A stretch of DNA of 64,000 nucleotides from Maribacter forsetii DSM 18668 (GTDB lineage: Bacteria; Bacteroidota; Bacteroidia; Flavobacteriales; Flavobacteriaceae), in assembly GCF_000744105.1 (NCBI RefSeq), contig NZ_JQLH01000001.1:1116001-1180000 (forward strand). Direction: 5' to 3'. This document shows, in pieces, positions 1-9,648 of this stretch. The number at the start of each line of letters is the position of its first letter. Within the stretch, counting starts at the first letter, position 1. The notes beneath the pieces were generated by a model. The model made no database searches and was not told where the DNA came from. It saw nothing but the letters and a program-made list of their open reading frames with translations. The translations under genes and the position numbers were made by a program.

Positions 1-1364
1 TTTTCTGCCGCAGATAACCTGTAATCTTTGATCATCTGGTTTATTTTCTGGTCGGCATTTTCTTCGCGTTGCATACTTAGTTCTTGCTGAATTTTTAAGC
101 GCTTGAAATATTGGTGGCGAAGTATAAGCAGGGAAATCAGGACCAAAACAAATCCGGCAATAAAAGCATTTCTAATAATACGTTGTCTTTTTACCGTAAG
201 TTCTGCCTTTTGCAGTTCGGCTTCGCCCAGTTTTTGTTCTTTTTCAAGTAAATCTATTCGCGTTTCTTTCAATTGTGTTTCATAGCGCTCTTGTAGCTCG
301 GCAACATACTTTTCTTTATCCAATGAGTTTTGCTGCGAAAGGGTACTCACTCCTTTTTCGTAAAATGCTAGTGCCTTTTTGTAATCACCTTTATCTTGAT
401 ATAATTGAGAAAGGTTCTTGTAGATGTCCGATTTGTATTGTCTGATGGATTGTTCTTCGCCCATTTCCAAAGCTTGTTCAAAATAGGAAATGGCTTGTTT
501 TGTATGCCCTAATTTACTTTCGCACAAACCAAGGTCGTTCAGAATAATGACCATATCCGATTTAAAATCGACTTCCTTTAAAAGGGTCAAGGTTTTCTTT
601 AAAGAAATAACCGCTTCTTTATACTTGTTCTCTTTGACCAACATTTGTGAAAGATTCATGTTGATATACGTAACTACCGCTTTGTTCCCTTCTTTTTCAC
701 GATAGTCTAGAACGGTTTTAAAATGCTCACGAGCTGCATCATATTTTCCTTGCTCTTTTAAAATACTCGCATAATTAAAGAGGGTTACCAGTACGCCGTC
801 ATCATCTCCCAATTCTCTGTAGAGGTCAGCGGCACGGTCTAAATTTTCGGTCGCCTTTTTATATTCTTTTTGTAAAACGTAAAGGGTGGCTATATTTTGG
901 TAGGCATTTGCTTCTTGCTGGGTATCGTCCATTTTTTCGGCATACCGTAAACACTCCAAAAAGCTTTCCATTGCTTTGGGGTAATTGCCAAGATTTTTAT
1001 AGCCCAACGCCAAAATATTATAGCTTGCCGCCAAGCCGTTTTCCATCTCTAGCTCTTTTAGCAGTTCAATGGTTTTTTGGGTTTCACTCACCGCAGTTTT
1101 ATAATCGCCCGAAATATTGCCCAGATTCGCCAGTGCGTAATGCGCCCTGATAGTATGTGTTTTCAGCCCTAATTTTTCACTTTCTTTAAGCCATTTTTGT
1201 GCAGCTTCTTTTGCCAATAGGGGCTGCGAATACACGTTTTTTTGATAAACGTATGAAAGCGAGTCAATTAGCTTGTTTTCTTCTTTGTTTTGCGACCAAC
1301 TATTCGTGTAAACCCCTAAAAACAGGAAGACGATGAGAATTTTATGTAGTGTAATTAGCTTCAT
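1..1364 (-). CDS. TPR-containing sensor histidine kinase, N-terminal part (runs off the left edge)
   Basis: Only the N-terminal ~454 codons lie in the window. The start at 1364 gives MKLITLHKILIVFLFLGVY, a typical Sec signal or membrane anchor. It is followed by about seven tetratricopeptide repeats (motifs such as YKTAVSETQKTIELLKELEME and YKKALAFYEKGV), a coiled-coil stretch (about 345-385) and one membrane helix near residues 391-406 (FIAGFVLVLISLLIL). A cytoplasmic linker then enters KINQMIKDYRL. In flavobacteria this layout usually continues into a HisKA_3 dimerisation domain and an ATPase (NarX/DegS type), or less often into a LuxR-type HTH. The kinase domain is outside the window, so the sensor role is inferred from architecture. 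The gene is convergent to nothing and sits 26 bp downstream of the next minus-strand gene's stop. Confidence 0.75.
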   Translation of the reverse strand, partial: MKLITLHKILIVFLFLGVYTNSWSQNKEENKLIDSLSYVYQKNVYSQPLLAKEAAQKWLKESEKLGLKTHTIRAHYALANLGNISGDYKTAVSETQKTIELLKELEMENGLAASYNILALGYKNLGNYPKAMESFLECLRYAEKMDDTQQEANAYQNIATLYVLQKEYKKATENLDRAADLYRELGDDDGVLVTLFNYASILKEQGKYDAAREHFKTVLDYREKEGNKAVVTYINMNLSQMLVKENKYKEAVISLKKTLTLLKEVDFKSDMVIILNDLGLCESKLGHTKQAISYFEQALEMGEEQSIRQYKSDIYKNLSQLYQDKGDYKKALAFYEKGVSTLSQQNSLDKEKYVAELQERYETQLKETRIDLLEKEQKLGEAELQKAELTVKRQRIIRNAFIAGFVLVLISLLILRHQYFKRLKIQQELSMQREENADQKINQMIKDYRLSAAE

Positions 1365-1389
1365 TTAAGAATGGGCAAAATTACCACCT

Positions 1390-3639
1390 TTAAGCGAAAT
1401 GGGCAGCCTTAATGTACTTTTTCATTTCCTTTAATTCCTCTCGTTCCTCTGGGTGCATTTCAAAATTTAATCGTGCTAGGTTATCCATGAGGTTGTGCTG
1501 TAGAAAAAGGTCTTCTTCGCTTTGCGATTTTGCCAATTCTTGCTGCTCCCTGAGTTGATTTTCGATAGGATTGTCCCTACTTAAAAGCATGGAAATATAT
1601 TTGTTATACCCACCCATATCTTCCAATGCTTTGGCGTTGTTTTTTAAAGTGTGCAACAGGTAATTAAAATCTTTCGGGAATTCAAAAAACGCACGTTCCG
1701 GATAGCTTTTTAAAACATTTAGAAGGACTTCATAGGCTTCTTGATGTCGCTGTTCATCATTTAAAATGTTGGCGTAGGTATAGTCCGTTTTGAACTCGCG
1801 TGCTTCAGGAACCTCTTTCTGTATGGTTTCGATAATAGTGAGGCAGAGTGAATTTTTAAAACCTTCTTGTGCACATGTTAGTGCTAGTTTTAGATAAAGC
1901 GCCTTGTTGATGGCTTTTGATGCTGCTATCATTAACGATTCTGCAGCTGCAGTATGGTCGTCCAACATCCAATAGATTAAGCCATTATTTCTAAAATCTT
2001 CAAAGGTTTCCGGTAGTTGATTTATGTTTGCTTCCGTTACATCTTGTAAATCTTCTGGTTTTTCAAGTAAAAAATCATAAAAACAAATCCATTGAAAAAT
2101 AGGATATAACTCTTCTGCCAGTTTCCCCTGTTCGTGATTGTAAATGGCGTACTTGTAACATTCCTCGTATTCTCCCTGTTCAAAAATGGTTTCAACGGCA
2201 AGGTTGGTCGTGTTGAAATAGTCGTCGTCTCCATCAACGTAGTAATTGATTTCTGCTTGTTGATCTATGAAATACTGGGTGTAGTTTCGTTTTCTTTTAT
2301 TGATGATCATACGGTAGTGGAGCATCCACGGAGCATAGGAGCGGGAGTGTAACGGAAAATCTTGAAGCGCTTCGTTCAGTACTACCAACGCCTCATCATC
2401 TCGGTGGAATTTAAACAAAGCCCTTGCCTTGAAAAACATGGATTTTAATGTGGGCGTATGTCTTATATGAAATTGCTTTACGGTATCTAGAACGCCCTGG
2501 TAACTTTCAATTCTGTTGTTCAGTTCAATTAAATACAGCAAATAATTATCCATGGTAAGTCCGTTTCTAAACGCCTCATGGTAGATTGCCCCAGCTTCTT
2601 GATATTTATTTAGGTTTTTAAGGTACATTGCTTTCAAGTTTAACAACAACGGATTTTTCTCGTTGAGCGCCAAACCTTGTTTTAAGCAAATTTCTACCGC
2701 ATTGCTGTTATTGGAATGAAAATACGCGGCATTCCCCAATAACAAATAATGATGCTGCGCTAGTTGCCAGCCGGAATTGACAAGTGCCTCCATAAAGACT
2801 TTGTATTCGGAAAAGTTGGTGAAATTGGTTTCCGGAAAATCTGGTTTCTGAGGTGCTTTTAATATTTGGGGAACCAGGTCATACATCATAAAGGCCTTGG
2901 CATAGTCTGCCAATACATAACGACTCTGGTCCGTGAGGTCTAGCGTTTTCCATTCGCTCTTCCAAAGCTCGATTACTTCAACCGACCTGTTCTCCCATAT
3001 GGCAACTTGAATATAGGTGAGTATTTTAGTTTTCTTGTCTAAACGCGTGTCTAATTGTAGCCCCTTTAAGACTTGTAGATTATGGGTTGCAGAGGCTAAA
3101 TCTAGCAATTGATAACAGTCTGCTTCCTCGGTTGAGGTCATTAAATCGTCTAATTGAGCCGATTGAATTTCCCATAGTAAAAATCGTGCTTCGGTAGTGG
3201 CTGGGTAACATTCCAGAATGTATTTCAGCACGGAAATAGCTTCGGTATACCGTTTTTCCACCTGTAATTTTAAGGCAAAATGTATGTGAAGTGTTTCGTT
3301 ATACTGATACTTTTGTAATGCTTTTTCATAAACCGCTTCCGGACATGTTTGGTAATAGCTGCAGATGTATTCATAGTCGGAAGCCAATATTTGACCAACC
3401 TGCTCAAGCGCTTCTACATATGAATGCATCACCTCTATATTCACCTTTTCAAAAGCACCCATGTACAACATGAAAAAGCGGTAATAACGAGCATTATCCG
3501 ATGGGTACGTATATCCCAAAACATCTAAATTGTCTTGTATAGCCGTAATAACCGGGTTTAATTCGGCAAACTTTTTTTCGCTTAAAAGGCTATGCGCTTG
3601 TTCTATATATTGTACGACCTCTTTTCTTGTTAAGCTCAT
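1390..3639 (-). CDS. Large TPR-rich cytoplasmic protein of unknown function
   Basis: About 749 aa with no signal peptide or membrane segment. It is helical and TPR-like throughout: for example YTEAISVLKYILECYP, NKYQEAGAIYHEAFRNG, DDEALVVLNEALQDFP and HQEAYEVLLNVLKSYP. I chose the ATG at 3639 (MSLTRKEVV) over the one nine bases upstream because it overlaps the stop of the DUF1266 gene in an ATGA arrangement, a standard sign of translational coupling. It is the last gene of a four-gene operon (SUKH protein, 824 aa protein, DUF1266, this). TPR arrays bind protein partners, so a scaffold role for the operon's products is plausible but only inference. I do not recognise a named family over the full length. 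Confidence 0.75.
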   Translation of the reverse strand: MSLTRKEVVQYIEQAHSLLSEKKFAELNPVITAIQDNLDVLGYTYPSDNARYYRFFMLYMGAFEKVNIEVMHSYVEALEQVGQILASDYEYICSYYQTCPEAVYEKALQKYQYNETLHIHFALKLQVEKRYTEAISVLKYILECYPATTEARFLLWEIQSAQLDDLMTSTEEADCYQLLDLASATHNLQVLKGLQLDTRLDKKTKILTYIQVAIWENRSVEVIELWKSEWKTLDLTDQSRYVLADYAKAFMMYDLVPQILKAPQKPDFPETNFTNFSEYKVFMEALVNSGWQLAQHHYLLLGNAAYFHSNNSNAVEICLKQGLALNEKNPLLLNLKAMYLKNLNKYQEAGAIYHEAFRNGLTMDNYLLYLIELNNRIESYQGVLDTVKQFHIRHTPTLKSMFFKARALFKFHRDDEALVVLNEALQDFPLHSRSYAPWMLHYRMIINKRKRNYTQYFIDQQAEINYYVDGDDDYFNTTNLAVETIFEQGEYEECYKYAIYNHEQGKLAEELYPIFQWICFYDFLLEKPEDLQDVTEANINQLPETFEDFRNNGLIYWMLDDHTAAAESLMIAASKAINKALYLKLALTCAQEGFKNSLCLTIIETIQKEVPEAREFKTDYTYANILNDEQRHQEAYEVLLNVLKSYPERAFFEFPKDFNYLLHTLKNNAKALEDMGGYNKYISMLLSRDNPIENQLREQQELAKSQSEEDLFLQHNLMDNLARLNFEMHPEEREELKEMKKYIKAAHFA

Positions 3640-4295
3640 ATGTTCCATTCTTTAAACCTGTCGGCATGGTGAATATTCAATCGTTGGTAGCATTCCCAAA
3701 GTGTTTCGGTACCTGGAAATTTACTGATATCCGGTTCGGCGGCACCTCTCATAAATTCATTGCCAATACACACATTACGGTGAAATTCGCCCCAATTCGA
3801 AAAAGTTTTTTTCAATCGTGTATTAACATCTTCCAAGCGCATTGCTATTTCTTCGGATTTTATAAAACCTAAGGCACCGCCTATGCGCATTAGAAAAATG
3901 TAATAGGCAAATTCATAGCCGTAGAGCTTTTCATTTTTGAGACTAAAACGGTACTTCCATACCATTTTATAGGCGTTTTTTGTTGACGGATTTTGTAAGG
4001 CATTGTACTTGGCTTCAAAAGTGTTGGTAGTTTCGTTACGCAGCTCCATTGCCAGTTTTTCAAAAGGGTTTGACGCCATTTCACCTGTTTCGTAGCGGTG
4101 CAAACTGTTACGAAGGTGCACGCCAGAAAGTATGCCGTGTAACTTGGCAATACGCTCTACATTTTTCAATTGTAGATGGTCTTCAATGTCAAATCCGTAC
4201 CAACTATTTAGGTCCGCCTTTTTGTAATTGTTCATCAAAACCAAGGCAGAAAGGTTGAGCCAGTCTTGAATTTGAGGTGTTATTTCTGCTGTCAT
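3636..4295 (-). CDS. DUF1266 domain protein
   Basis: 219 aa, cytoplasmic. The C-terminal half has the DUF1266 pattern: an aromatic-rich helix followed by RIGGALGFIKSEEIAMRLED, then a conserved Trp in TFSNWGEFHRNVCIGNEFM. DUF1266 occurs in enterobacterial YbeR/YbeU-like proteins and repeatedly near polymorphic-toxin and SUKH genes; its biochemical function is unknown. The start lies 3 nt after the stop of the 824 aa gene, and its stop overlaps the ATG of the TPR gene by 4 nt. The three are therefore almost certainly co-translated and may act together. Confidence 0.75.
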   Translation of the reverse strand: MTAEITPQIQDWLNLSALVLMNNYKKADLNSWYGFDIEDHLQLKNVERIAKLHGILSGVHLRNSLHRYETGEMASNPFEKLAMELRNETTNTFEAKYNALQNPSTKNAYKMVWKYRFSLKNEKLYGYEFAYYIFLMRIGGALGFIKSEEIAMRLEDVNTRLKKTFSNWGEFHRNVCIGNEFMRGAAEPDISKFPGTETLWECYQRLNIHHADRFKEWNI

Positions 4296-4298
4296 TCT

Positions 4299-6773
4299 TT
4301 ATGCTTTTAAGTCGTTAACTACCTGCAACAAAGCAGCTGTTAAGTTTTCAGGATAGGCTCCAGAATTTGCCATCGCCTTTAACCCCATCTCGTACGAACT
4401 TGCCATTTTACTGCCCTTAGCCAATTTTACGAATAGGCTTCTGCACAAGTTTCCGTAAGTTTCTAAAGGGGTTTCAGGTGCTAGATCTTTATCAAGCAAG
4501 GTCATGTAAAGAGCTTGTATAAACTTTGCTTCGGTGGCAGATGCTTCTGCTAACCAAGTTTTAAATTCGGATATGTTGGTGTCTAAAACCTCAAGTAGTT
4601 TACTGTCGCATGCTCCTTCGGTTTTATAATTTTCTAGGTTGTGTAAGACCGCATCGGCATACTTAGGGTCGAACGCTACTTGTGAAAAATCAATTTCAGA
4701 TGTCTGTAGCTGTTCAATAAGCACGGCTTTTTCAGATTTTGGGGCTTCTACTTTATGGTGGTCATGGAATTTGTTGATAGCCTCTTGTAATGTTTTGCGA
4801 TGCGCAAAGTGTGCTTTACTGTAGATGTACATGTTTTCTGCCGTTTCTTTTGCAAGGTTGTGTTCCATTAATTCTTTTAGGAAGTCCTCGAGGTAGTTTT
4901 CAATATCCGTTTGGATGGATTGAAATAATGTGTTGGATTCAGTTTTCTGCTTGCTCTTTTTATGGAAATCAGAAAGATGCAATAAAGCTTTGTTCACGAA
5001 AGACGTTACGTTTTCATCCAATTCATTAAGGTAGGCGGCACTGCGTCTACCTTGTGTATTCAGCATATGTGGCACCCAAACAGACTCGCTGCCCAAACTA
5101 TAATAGTAGTTGCTTAAGAAATTATACCAGCTTTGTAGGAGACCCAAGAACAAAGGGCGATTTTCATTTACATACTGCAATTGCACATAATTATTACACA
5201 AGTTCAGTACACTGTCGTCTATACTTTTTAATGCCCAAATTTTATTTACACGGGTAAAATTGTTGGTTTCCGCAAATAGTGCCGTTAGCGTTTTAACGAG
5301 TAATGGAAGGTTCGCTTTTCTGATTTCTTCCGTTGCTTCTTTGGCGGAATATGCCATTTTTTCTAGATAACCGAATAGAACCTCTTGGTTTTCTGAATAG
5401 AAAAGTGTCGGTAAAGTTTCACGAACATCATAAAAAGTTAGAATCAAAAACTGATTTAAAGGATTTGATATGTTCGATGATGCCAAGGCTGAAATCCAGT
5501 TAGTAAGGTTGTCGGTAATTTGAAATACTTCTGTAATAAGATGTTCACCCGTAAGCTGAACGTCTTCATAACCCAAACGAACCACCGGAAGTTTTCCGTC
5601 TGAATTTGCCTTTAGAAATCTAGAAAATAAACCGTTGTACAGTTCAATTTGGTCTGCTATACCTGTTTTAGGATTACACTTTTCAAACCAAAACGGAATA
5701 AAGTCGATTGGAAGTACGGCGGAATTTTCTTCCGTTAGAATATGCTTTCCGAACTCTTGAAAAGCTTCGGTATAAAAATTACTACCTCCATCGGCGTTTA
5801 ACCAATCTAAAAACCTTAGATAACATTGGTCCAGTTGTTCTTGCGGTATGTTTTTATCTCGGTTATTGAAAAGAAGTACGTCGCCAGCATCCCATTGTTT
5901 ACTGCCTAAAGCTGTAATTAACGGAAAAATACCTTCAGAAGTCTGCAGGTTCAATAAGGCTAAACCTTCATCCTCTACAAATAAGAACCGTTCGTTTAAA
6001 GCTTTATGTGCTGCATGTGCCAGTTCTGTATTTTCATAATAAAAGGCAGCTAGTTCTTCACTGAACCAAGCTTGCATTACATTGTAAGCGCCTGGCAGAT
6101 ATACTTTACCAACCGGCAGCATTTGGTGTATAGTGTTTAACAATACATCCCAATCTCCTTCATAAAAATGTTGAACAAATTCGTTGTTAATTCTGAAGGG
6201 ATATTTTGAAAATGTTTTATCTGCATTGCGAACGGAATAGGTTCCAGCAAGAATCTCATGAGTAATGCAGTTCTGTATGATAAAATCTGAATTCACACAA
6301 TCGCGAATATCAAGAGCACGATGCATCAAAAAGCGCGCAACGGACAGCGAAGCGGCAGATTCGCTGTGCACCAATGTTTTTAAAACGCTAAAAATTTGTG
6401 TTAGCTCATCTTCTGAAATAGCTTCGCTTTGAAGAAAACCAAGATTAAAATACAGAAATGCAATCAGTTTTTCTGTGCTTTTTATATCAGGATAAAACCC
6501 GTTTTCTAATAGTGGAAGCCAAGAGATTACGAATGCTGCACCCTCTTTTTCATCGGCATATATCTCTGGATGATAAAAGATTTGTTGTGCCAAATCCTCC
6601 GTAAAAACAGTTTCAATGTTTTGATTGTCCACACTATTTTTTAGTTGCTCAAATACTTCGGTGTTTTGGCAGTCTTGTAATTCTAAAACCTGTAGTAAAG
6701 CTTTTGTATTAGGTGCTTCCAGCTCCTTGAGGTCTAACTTCGGAATTACTTTATTCTTGAAAATTTCTAACAT
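4299..6773 (-). CDS. Large uncharacterised helical protein (824 aa)
   Basis: 824 aa, begins MLEIFKNKVIPKLDLKELEA, acidic, with no signal peptide or membrane helix. The sequence reads as an alpha-solenoid of irregular helical hairpins, with no recognisable catalytic motif. Near residues 560-600 a patch of W and Y residues (LQSWYNFLSNYYYSLGSESVW) interrupts the helices. The gene is 56 nt downstream of the SUKH gene and 3 nt upstream of DUF1266, giving a contiguous operon. I do not recognise the family. The conserved context with DUF1266 and a TPR protein suggests a multi-protein assembly, but no activity can be assigned. Confidence 0.7.
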   Translation of the reverse strand: MLEIFKNKVIPKLDLKELEAPNTKALLQVLELQDCQNTEVFEQLKNSVDNQNIETVFTEDLAQQIFYHPEIYADEKEGAAFVISWLPLLENGFYPDIKSTEKLIAFLYFNLGFLQSEAISEDELTQIFSVLKTLVHSESAASLSVARFLMHRALDIRDCVNSDFIIQNCITHEILAGTYSVRNADKTFSKYPFRINNEFVQHFYEGDWDVLLNTIHQMLPVGKVYLPGAYNVMQAWFSEELAAFYYENTELAHAAHKALNERFLFVEDEGLALLNLQTSEGIFPLITALGSKQWDAGDVLLFNNRDKNIPQEQLDQCYLRFLDWLNADGGSNFYTEAFQEFGKHILTEENSAVLPIDFIPFWFEKCNPKTGIADQIELYNGLFSRFLKANSDGKLPVVRLGYEDVQLTGEHLITEVFQITDNLTNWISALASSNISNPLNQFLILTFYDVRETLPTLFYSENQEVLFGYLEKMAYSAKEATEEIRKANLPLLVKTLTALFAETNNFTRVNKIWALKSIDDSVLNLCNNYVQLQYVNENRPLFLGLLQSWYNFLSNYYYSLGSESVWVPHMLNTQGRRSAAYLNELDENVTSFVNKALLHLSDFHKKSKQKTESNTLFQSIQTDIENYLEDFLKELMEHNLAKETAENMYIYSKAHFAHRKTLQEAINKFHDHHKVEAPKSEKAVLIEQLQTSEIDFSQVAFDPKYADAVLHNLENYKTEGACDSKLLEVLDTNISEFKTWLAEASATEAKFIQALYMTLLDKDLAPETPLETYGNLCRSLFVKLAKGSKMASSYEMGLKAMANSGAYPENLTAALLQVVNDLKA

Positions 6774-6829
6774 GTAATTAGATGTTCTGGTAGGTTGTAA
6801 ATTGATTTTGGTGGTAGTTTATGGTTGGA

Positions 6830-7891
6830 TTATTCACTTCTGAACCATTCATAATCTTGAATATCTCCTTCGTCATCCATTAAATTCGCTAAAAATAAAT
6901 CTAGACTATCAGCCTGTATGTAACCAATTTCTTGGTCCGCACCAAAACGGATGATTTGTCCCGCAGTACCTTTTTTGTCCGGAGCAAAATCGAACGCCAA
7001 AAAATTACCGTTCTGCAAATCGAAAAACGGAATCCAATAGGGCGTAGTGTACATTAGTAATGTTTTGCCTTCGTTGGTACTGTAGGTGTCCAACAACTCC
7101 TTTTGCGTCCAATCGTTATATATCCTTTGCCAATCTTTCCATTCTTGAAAAATTTTCTCGGCACCCATAATCGCTGAGTTTTGTACACCGTTATGTAGGG
7201 TTAAAAATTCTTTTATGATAGTCGGGAAAGGATATCCTGAAGCAGTCTCAAACTCCGCATAAATAGCATCATTGTTTTTAGGTGGAATAATAGTGAGTCC
7301 TTTCGTATGGACCAATTGCACAAATTGTTGCACTACTTTCTCAAAACGGCTTTCAGCGTCTAATTGAATAAACGGAGCTATAAAGTCCGCTTTTTCCTTC
7401 GCTAATTTTTCCGCGATAAATTCATTGGGTATTTCATCCGAAATAAAAACGCCGGTCTTATCAAAAACCATATTGTTTTTAAAGTTGGAAATTGGCTGAC
7501 AACTAAAAGAGTTGGCACCAAAAAAATACACTTTTGAGGTGGTGATTTCGTTTCTGCTCGTTCGCTCATCAACAACGGAGAACCATTCGTTGAACAAATA
7601 CGTGTTTTCTATTTCAGCTGTGAAGATTTCCTTGCCTTCTAAATAAGCGATGCCGAAGTACTTAGAATTGGATATGTCTTCTGGAGTTATAAAGAGAAGT
7701 TTTAAAACCTCTTTACCTGTAGCTTCTTTAAATGCATCTATTAGTGCATCGCAAAATGTAAAGCTATTGTCAATATCCTCTGGGTCTTCTAACGGTGGTA
7801 AGGTGTTGACAGGCATCACATCAAAATGAAAACCTTCCCATTTCATTTCTTCCACATGCTCTGAAAACGCAATTCTGTTTCTCATCTTCAC
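6830..7891 (-). CDS. SMI1/KNR4 (SUKH) family protein with N-terminal extension
   Basis: 353 aa. The C-terminal part (about 185-345) is a SUKH domain: a helical start leading to GYPFPTIIKEFLTLHNGV, a Trp-rich segment (FQEWKDWQRIYNDW), then the strands WIPFFDLQNGNFLAFDFAP and IIRFGADQE. The N-terminal 180 residues form a separate, probably alpha/beta domain that I cannot name. SUKH proteins are best known as immunity proteins of contact-dependent and polymorphic toxins, but many flavobacterial copies have no toxin partner. This is the first gene of the minus-strand operon and diverges from another SUKH gene at 8099 across a 207 bp spacer. Confidence 0.8.
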   Translation of the reverse strand: MKMRNRIAFSEHVEEMKWEGFHFDVMPVNTLPPLEDPEDIDNSFTFCDALIDAFKEATGKEVLKLLFITPEDISNSKYFGIAYLEGKEIFTAEIENTYLFNEWFSVVDERTSRNEITTSKVYFFGANSFSCQPISNFKNNMVFDKTGVFISDEIPNEFIAEKLAKEKADFIAPFIQLDAESRFEKVVQQFVQLVHTKGLTIIPPKNNDAIYAEFETASGYPFPTIIKEFLTLHNGVQNSAIMGAEKIFQEWKDWQRIYNDWTQKELLDTYSTNEGKTLLMYTTPYWIPFFDLQNGNFLAFDFAPDKKGTAGQIIRFGADQEIGYIQADSLDLFLANLMDDEGDIQDYEWFRSE

Positions 7892-8098
7892 TTATTTATT
7901 GATGCCGCTAAGGTACCTGAGAATAATGGGGAGGTTATCCCCGAAAAGGGTGATTTTATATTTCAATAAAGAACGTTTAAATTGTAATTAGACATATTTG
8001 GGCAGCAATATCACGGAAAACGGTTAGTGAAACTAGAAACTTTACACGCATCTTTGTAGTTTACGTTTACATCCTGTCAAATCAATTAAACAGTATTT

Positions 8099-8542
8099 AT
8101 GAAATTGGAAATGAGCGATGTTTTTCAGCAAAGATTACCGGTGAAATACTTAAAATTTCTACAGGAAAATCCAAAAGGTGCACCACTGAAAAATAATAGT
8201 AGGTGGGATAAGCGCACTTGGAATCTAATGGGGACGGAGGCATTGCTAAAAAGATGGAAAATGAAAGGTGTAGGTGAAGCAACCAACTACGAATGTTTAA
8301 AACTGTATACACAAGTTCAAGAAGAAGTAGGGATGGAGCTCACGGCACCTTCAGCACATTTTCGCTCTGTAAAATTAGAGCGCGTAGCCAAAGGTTTTGT
8401 AATAGGTGAGGAGAATGGCGATTACCTATATTTAGACCCCGAATGCAAATTTACGGTTTGGGCATATTACCACGATGGGGGCGAAGTAGCATTAATATCT
8501 AAGTCTTTTTCGGAACTTTTAAGAACTCAAAAACCGTTATAA
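8099..8542 (+). CDS. Small SMI1/KNR4 (SUKH) family protein
   Basis: 147 aa, a single compact SUKH domain. It has the N-terminal helix LPVKYLKFLQENPKGAP, a central WNLMGTEALLKRWKM segment, and the characteristic FVIGEENGDYLYLDPECKFTVWAYYHDGG, where a strand pair with Asp/Glu ends in a hydrophobic WAYYHD. The frame starts at an ATG just after a region containing CATCTTTG (8049-8056), one mismatch from the Bacteroidetes -7 element. It is followed 20 nt later by the 301 aa gene, so the two are probably co-transcribed. A role as a toxin-binding immunity protein is family knowledge; no cognate toxin is visible. Confidence 0.8.
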   Translation: MKLEMSDVFQQRLPVKYLKFLQENPKGAPLKNNSRWDKRTWNLMGTEALLKRWKMKGVGEATNYECLKLYTQVQEEVGMELTAPSAHFRSVKLERVAKGFVIGEENGDYLYLDPECKFTVWAYYHDGGEVALISKSFSELLRTQKPL

Positions 8543-8562
8543 TATAATAATTACAAACACTT

Positions 8563-9468
8563 ATGGTTCACATAGAATTTTCTTCGGATAGCTTTCAAAT
8601 CAACTCCGTTGCGGTAGAATTCCCTATACCCCTTGCAACTTTAAAAACGTGTATTTTCCCTGATTGTAAAGAACATAAAGGAAAAAATAAAACACTTTTT
8701 GTTTGGGAAAATTTGGGGATTATCGGGTATTCATCCGATGGGGATGCGGTAGATTCCTTGGGATTTGAATTGGAAATTTCAACCTATGATTTCAGTCCTA
8801 AAGCAGTTTTTAGCGGAACGTTCACTTTCAATGGTGAAGATATTATTGAGTACTATAAAACACATGAAAATGAACGTGAAAAAACATTTAAAGGTGATGA
8901 TCCCGGTGCCTTGGTGCAGAACGGGTTAAGTGCTTGGTTTAGCGTAGAGAAGGATGTTATTCAAGCTATTGAGGTAAGTCTTCACAAACCTTATGTGCGT
9001 GGTGAAGGCATTGCAGCAGATAAGTACATAATTAAGCCGATAGATGAAGAGGAAATAGAGTTTTCTGATTTCGGATTCAAACTTTCCATCATTGAAGAGT
9101 TGATGTATATGAAAGGACTGTTGAAACCGAAATTTGATTTGTATGAGTTTGCAGATTGGTATAAGGGTCGTGAAATAGATATTGACGAAGAAGGTTATGA
9201 GCCCATAGCTGAAGTAACCCAGTATTTTAAAGATTTGCCTATTCCCAAACGTTTGGCTTCGGAGATTACTGAAATCTATCAAGATGGCGGAAACGATATT
9301 TATATGAACCTATCACCTTTTTCTGGGGGAGCTGTAGAATATTGGGATATTGAACGTAGCGATGATGTGAAGCATTTTCCCAATTTAAAGAAAGCCACAT
9401 TGTGTTATGCACAAGAACATATATGTGATGAATTCGTAATTCTTGGTATTGATGCCGAGTGGATATAA
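8563..9468 (+). CDS. Uncharacterised two-domain protein (possibly DUF7738 plus DUF6892)
   Basis: 301 aa, soluble. The N-terminal domain (about 1-150) has beta-rich repeats and the motif LFVWENLGIIGYSSDGDAVDSLGFEL. The C-terminal domain (about 195-301) contains IPKRLASEITEIYQDGGNDIYMNLSP, followed by an acidic ERSDDVKHFPNLKKATL segment. This looks like a combination seen in proteins annotated as DUF7738 and DUF6892; that assignment is from memory and uncertain. It is co-directional with and 20 nt after the SUKH gene, and ends 25 nt before a strong terminator, making a two-gene unit. Confidence 0.65.
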   Translation: MVHIEFSSDSFQINSVAVEFPIPLATLKTCIFPDCKEHKGKNKTLFVWENLGIIGYSSDGDAVDSLGFELEISTYDFSPKAVFSGTFTFNGEDIIEYYKTHENEREKTFKGDDPGALVQNGLSAWFSVEKDVIQAIEVSLHKPYVRGEGIAADKYIIKPIDEEEIEFSDFGFKLSIIEELMYMKGLLKPKFDLYEFADWYKGREIDIDEEGYEPIAEVTQYFKDLPIPKRLASEITEIYQDGGNDIYMNLSPFSGGAVEYWDIERSDDVKHFPNLKKATLCYAQEHICDEFVILGIDAEWI

Positions 9469-9493
9469 ATGGATTCCGTAAAAATCAATAATC

Positions 9494-9525
9494 AAAAAAG
9501 TACGTCCTAATTAGCGTACTTTTTT
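9494..9525. terminator. Perfect-stem terminator, active in both directions
   Basis: Eleven-base arms (9494-9504 and 9515-9525) pair perfectly around a 10-nt loop, with an A run on one side and a T run on the other. It ends the 8099-9468 unit and separates it from the next gene at 9649. Confidence 0.85.
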
Positions 9526-9648
9526 CATTTAATGCGAATAGTAAACAGTTACAGTAGAAATCTAGGAGGTAAAGAATTCATTAGTTTCAGGGATGTATAA
9601 AAACCATGTTATCTATACATTTGATTTGTATAAAAAACAGATAAAATT

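Noticed and set aside
908..1150. Open frame on the plus strand across the TPR sensor gene
   Set aside because: Antisense to a clear TPR coding sequence on the minus strand; composition is that of the shadow frame.
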